Below are positions 15,349-18,060 of a stretch of DNA of 18,060 bases, in pieces. A model generated the notes under the pieces. That model had not been told where the DNA came from, ran no database searches, and was given only the letters and a program-made list of their open reading frames with translations. Every line of letters begins with the position of its first letter. Position 1 is the first letter of the stretch. The position numbers and the translations under genes were made by a program. Origin of the DNA: JBHHXG01 sp046756985 (GTDB taxonomy: Bacteria > Pseudomonadota > Zetaproteobacteria > Mariprofundales > Mariprofundaceae); contig JBHHXG010000033.1 in assembly GCA_046756985.1 (NCBI GenBank), positions 1 through 18,060 of the forward strand. Reading direction: 5' to 3'.

Positions 15349-17031
15349 ATGTCCTATGTCGTGCTTGCCCGCCGTTGGCGGCCGCAGAAATTCTCCGATC
15401 TGGTTGGCCAGGATGTTGTTGTACGTACGCTGAAAAATGCGCTGGCCAGCGGCAATCTTGCCCATGCCTACCTGTTATGCGGTATCCGCGGTGTTGGCAA
15501 AACGACGATCGCACGTCTGATGGCGATGGCGATCAATTGCAAAAAACCGAAAGGTGGAGAGCCATGCGGTGCATGCGATGCCTGTACGGCAATCGCTGCC
15601 GGATCAAACCTTGATGTGCAGGAAATGGATGCCGCCAGCCATACCGGTGTTGACGATATCCGTGAGATTCTGGATGGCGTGCGCTATCCGCCTACGAGTC
15701 TGAAATACAAGGTATATATCATTGATGAAGCGCACATGCTGTCAAAAAATGCATTTAATGCGCTCTTGAAAACACTGGAAGAACCTCCTGAACGGGTGAT
15801 GTTCATTCTGGCGACGACCGAATCCGAAAAGCTGCCGATTACCGTGCGCTCGCGCTGCCAGCGCTTTGATCTACGGCGTTTGGGTCTGGATGAAATCAGC
15901 GCCTATCTGGAACAGGTCTTCAAGAAGGAAAAAATCGCGCATGATGAGCAAGCAGTATCTGAAATTTCTCGCGCTGCCGATGGCAGCGTGCGTGATGCCC
16001 TGTCTTTATCAGAGCGGGTTATAGCTTATGCCGGTGAAAAGCTGCAGGCAGAAGATGTGCGTACGGCGCTTGGTCTTGTGGGTTCGGGGCTGATCCGGAC
16101 GTTATCCGATACGGTGTTTACCGGTGATACCGCCGCGGCAGTGGCGCATCTGCGTGCCGCGATGGCGCAGGGACAGGCGCCGCGCAGCCTGATCAGCGCC
16201 CTGGGAGAGATGTGGCATCAGCTTGCCTGCGTAAAGGTGGATGAAAACCTGCTTGATGTCGAGCCGGATACAGAGCACCGTCAATGGTTTGATCGCTGGG
16301 TCGGCGGACTGGATATGCAGGCGCTGGATTTACGCTATCAGGTCCTGGTTCACGGCCTGAGAGACATGGGTTTGATGGATGAGAGGCGTGGGGCGGAAAT
16401 GCTGTTGATGCGATTGAGTCATCTGAATGATCTGTCCCCTGTTGGTGAGATGGATGAATCCTCCGAAGTGCAGACAGAAAAAGAAAAACATCCACTTAAT
16501 ATGACACGGTCTTCAGCCACAGAGCGGGGTCACAATGTGCAGACTGAAACCATGAACGAGTCTGGCAGTGAGTCCGCGCACGAGCCCACAAGTGAGCCGG
16601 ATCTGCCATTGCATGAAGCCGATGAAGCGCCGGGGCGGCATTTTGATGACTGGCAGTCAGTGGTTGCTGCCTATAGCGAGATCAGGCCCGGAGTAGCGGC
16701 GATGCTGGACCATGTTGTGTGTGTGGATTTCGGCGACAAGGTGCGACTGGCGCTGGATACGCACCAGGAAAGCGCCATTGCCACGCCGGATCGTATGGCT
16801 TTCATGGAATGGCTGGGCCGCGAGGTATTCTGGGAGTCAAAGCAGGACTCGCATGAAGGCGAAACGCTTTCCGAAACACGCTCCCGTCAGATTGAGGCTG
16901 AAAAAGAGCGGCTGCGCAAGCTGGCTGAGGACGATCCACATGTGCAGGCGCTGATGACTGAAATGGATGCCAGGCTGGTGCGTGTGCGTCCTGCCGGGGC
17001 TCATGAAGACCCGGCATCCCGGCCCGAATAA
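15349..17031 (+). CDS. dnaX: DNA polymerase III tau subunit
   Basis: AAA+ clamp-loader and replisome-organising subunit, 560 residues. Walker A GIRGVGKT (45-52), the zinc-binding Cys64, 73, 76 and 79, Walker B IIDEAH (124-129) and the arginine finger in SRCQ (Arg169) sit at the same residues as in E. coli DnaX. The ATPase and collar domains end near residue 365; an acidic, low-complexity linker (about 365-430) follows and then a C-terminal alpha/polymerase-binding region from about 435. The length is between the E. coli gamma (431) and tau (643) forms. No A-AAA-AAG-type slippery heptamer is visible, so a frameshifted gamma is not predicted. ATG 15349 is preceded by GTAGAGTAAGGCGG. Confidence 0.97.
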   Translation: MSYVVLARRWRPQKFSDLVGQDVVVRTLKNALASGNLAHAYLLCGIRGVGKTTIARLMAMAINCKKPKGGEPCGACDACTAIAAGSNLDVQEMDAASHTGVDDIREILDGVRYPPTSLKYKVYIIDEAHMLSKNAFNALLKTLEEPPERVMFILATTESEKLPITVRSRCQRFDLRRLGLDEISAYLEQVFKKEKIAHDEQAVSEISRAADGSVRDALSLSERVIAYAGEKLQAEDVRTALGLVGSGLIRTLSDTVFTGDTAAAVAHLRAAMAQGQAPRSLISALGEMWHQLACVKVDENLLDVEPDTEHRQWFDRWVGGLDMQALDLRYQVLVHGLRDMGLMDERRGAEMLLMRLSHLNDLSPVGEMDESSEVQTEKEKHPLNMTRSSATERGHNVQTETMNESGSESAHEPTSEPDLPLHEADEAPGRHFDDWQSVVAAYSEIRPGVAAMLDHVVCVDFGDKVRLALDTHQESAIATPDRMAFMEWLGREVFWESKQDSHEGETLSETRSRQIEAEKERLRKLAEDDPHVQALMTEMDARLVRVRPAGAHEDPASRPE

Positions 17032-17040
17032 GGAGAAGAG

Positions 17041-17358
17041 ATGGTGAATATCGGCAAGATGATGCAACAGGCCAGAAAGATGCAGGAACAGATGCAGAAA
17101 ATGCAGGAAGAAATGGCCGCGATGGAAATCACAGGCGAGGCCGGTGGCGGCATGGTAAAGGTGTTGATGAGTGGCGACCGGGTTATCAGGCGTGTGGAGA
17201 TTGATCCGTCGCTTTGGGAAGAACAGGACAAGGAGCTGATTGAAGACCTGGTGGCGGCAGCCGTTAACGCAGCGCTGAAGTCAGTAGAGGATAAGCTCAA
17301 GGAACAGCAGCAGGGTATGTTGTCAGGCATGCCGTTGCCACCGGGATTCTCACCTTGA
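17041..17358 (+). CDS. ybaB: YbaB/EbfC family nucleoid-associated protein
   Basis: A 105-residue DNA-binding protein of the YbaB/EbfC family, a small dimer shaped like tweezers. The N-terminus is a Met/Gln-rich helix (MMQQARKMQEQMQKMQEEM), followed by the conserved GEAGGGMVKVLMSGDRVIRRVEIDP strands and a helical C-terminus. The ATG has AAGGAG about 4 nt upstream and lies 9 nt after dnaX. Its stop overlaps the proposed recR TTG. The order dnaX-ybaB-recR is widely conserved, and the protein is thought to be linked to recombination or nucleoid structure. Confidence 0.96.
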   Translation: MVNIGKMMQQARKMQEQMQKMQEEMAAMEITGEAGGGMVKVLMSGDRVIRRVEIDPSLWEEQDKELIEDLVAAAVNAALKSVEDKLKEQQQGMLSGMPLPPGFSP

Positions 17359-17975
17359 TTTCAACACTTACTGGTATGCCGGAACCGCTGGCCCAAGTTG
17401 TGGAAAAGCTGGCTACATTGCCCGGGATTGGCCCGAAAACCGCAATGCGGCTGAGTCTGAATCTCCTGAGCAAGCCGGCCGAAGATGTCCGGCAACTGGC
17501 GCATTCGCTAAGCAAGTTGCACGATAATATGGGGTTTTGTGAGCGCTGTGGCTGCTTTGCCGATCAGGGGCGCTGCCAGATTTGTGATCAGCCACGCCGT
17601 GATGCGAGTATCATCTGTGTTGTCGAGCAGCCGGTGGATGTGTTGATGCTTGAGCGGGGCCGCAACTTTTCCGGCCAGTACCATGTATTGCACGGCCGGC
17701 TTTCGCCAATAGATGGCATCGGTTCTGATCAATTGTGGCTTAAATCGCTGGACAAGCGCATTGCAGAGGGTGCCAGTGAGTTGATTCTGGCAACCAGCGC
17801 TACCGTGGATGGCGAGGCAACAGCGCATTTTCTGGCCCGCCGTTATCAGTCATCCGATGTGAAGGTTTCACGCATTGCACGCGGTGTGCCCGAGGGCGGC
17901 GAACTCGAATATCTGGATGAATATACCCTTTCCCGCGCGCTTGATCAGCGCGTGGTATGGGAGCAGAAGGGCTAG
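17355..17975 (+). CDS. recR: Recombination protein RecR
   Basis: RecR, with RecO and RecF, loads RecA onto gapped DNA. In order: helix-hairpin-helix LPGIGPKTA (about residues 22-30), the four-Cys zinc finger CERCGCFADQGRCQIC (Cys62, 65, 74, 77), a Toprim domain (IICVVEQPVDVLMLE, then HGRLSPIDGIG and ATSATVDGEATA) and the C-terminal ARGVPEGGELEYLDEYTL. It has 206 residues with the TTG start at 17355, which overlaps the ybaB stop (TTGA). The ATG at 17376 would give 199 residues and is an alternative; neither has a strong Shine-Dalgarno sequence. The stop lies in a CTAG shared with a converging gene. Confidence 0.96.
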   Translation: MISTLTGMPEPLAQVVEKLATLPGIGPKTAMRLSLNLLSKPAEDVRQLAHSLSKLHDNMGFCERCGCFADQGRCQICDQPRRDASIICVVEQPVDVLMLERGRNFSGQYHVLHGRLSPIDGIGSDQLWLKSLDKRIAEGASELILATSATVDGEATAHFLARRYQSSDVKVSRIARGVPEGGELEYLDEYTLSRALDQRVVWEQKG

Positions 17976-18060
17976 TCAGTCATTGAGCGAAGCTCCTCGC
18001 TCCGCTTGCTGATTTCCTCCAGTGGCCAGTTCCACCACTGGCTGGCCAGCAGTTTCTCGA
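17972..18060 (-). CDS. C-terminal end of a probable hexapeptide-repeat acetyltransferase (partial)
   Basis: The minus strand is open from the window edge to a TAG at 17974-17972, encoding 28 residues that end EKLLASQWWNWPLEEISKRS and a short tail. A WWxWP motif followed by an amphipathic helix is characteristic of the C-terminus of xenobiotic/CatB-like and related left-handed beta-helix acetyltransferases. Only this end is visible, so the substrate is unknown. The gene converges on recR, and the two share a palindromic CTAG containing both stop codons. Confidence 0.5.
   Translation of the reverse strand, partial: EKLLASQWWNWPLEEISKRSEELRSMTD

Noticed and set aside
16476..16492. A-rich stretch in dnaX as a programmed frameshift site for a gamma form
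   Set aside because: The frame reads GAA AAA GAA AAA, which does not give an X-XXY-YYZ slippery heptamer, and no A-AAA-AAG is present.

Overview
The window is a gene-dense (roughly 55% G+C by eye) piece of a Gram-negative, proteobacterial-type chromosome. Pointers are lipoproteins with Lol-type lipoboxes, an OmpA/glycine-zipper outer-membrane lipoprotein, an AsmA-like protein, a short SRP RNA without an Alu domain, CCA-encoded tRNAs, and dnaE-accA and dnaX-ybaB-recR clusters. The mix would fit a gamma-, beta- or zeta-like lineage, but genus cannot be fixed from these sequences alone.

Left part (1-5925, + strand): the 3' part of leuC followed by leuD (isopropylmalate isomerase, leucine synthesis); an OmpA-family lipoprotein with its own sigma70-like promoter and terminator; an unrecognised multi-pass membrane protein translationally coupled to a small lipoprotein with a von Willebrand A-like MIDAS pattern; a second terminator; and an AsmA-like protein with an extended -10 promoter.

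Middle (5975-8461, - strand): reading leftwards from a divergent junction with dnaE, a candidate 54-residue zinc-ribbon protein, the 7Fe ferredoxin fdxA, an intrinsic terminator, the 23S rRNA/tRNA methylase rlmN, and an alpha/beta hydrolase.

Right part (8456-17975, + strand): dnaE-accA; two tRNA-Ser genes (CGA and GGA); a highly structured non-coding stretch that resembles, from memory only, the HEARO/omega-RNA class; the SRP RNA gene ffs; a NodI/NodJ-type ABC exporter pair; and dnaX-ybaB-recR. The last codons of a minus-strand gene, probably a hexapeptide-repeat acetyltransferase, enter at the right edge.

Most of the window is housekeeping: replication (polymerase III alpha and tau), recombination repair (RecR), fatty-acid initiation (AccA), protein targeting (SRP RNA) and amino-acid synthesis. 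The best places for something new are the structured RNA at 13260-13410, the small zinc-ribbon ORF at 8297-8461, and the membrane-protein/VWA-lipoprotein pair at 2594-4698. No CRISPR array, intact insertion sequence or defence island is visible. No gene-free stretch exceeds 300 bases; the longest unassigned one, 12916-13055, holds only a weak TAAAAT hexamer at 12958-12963 that might serve the tRNA genes.
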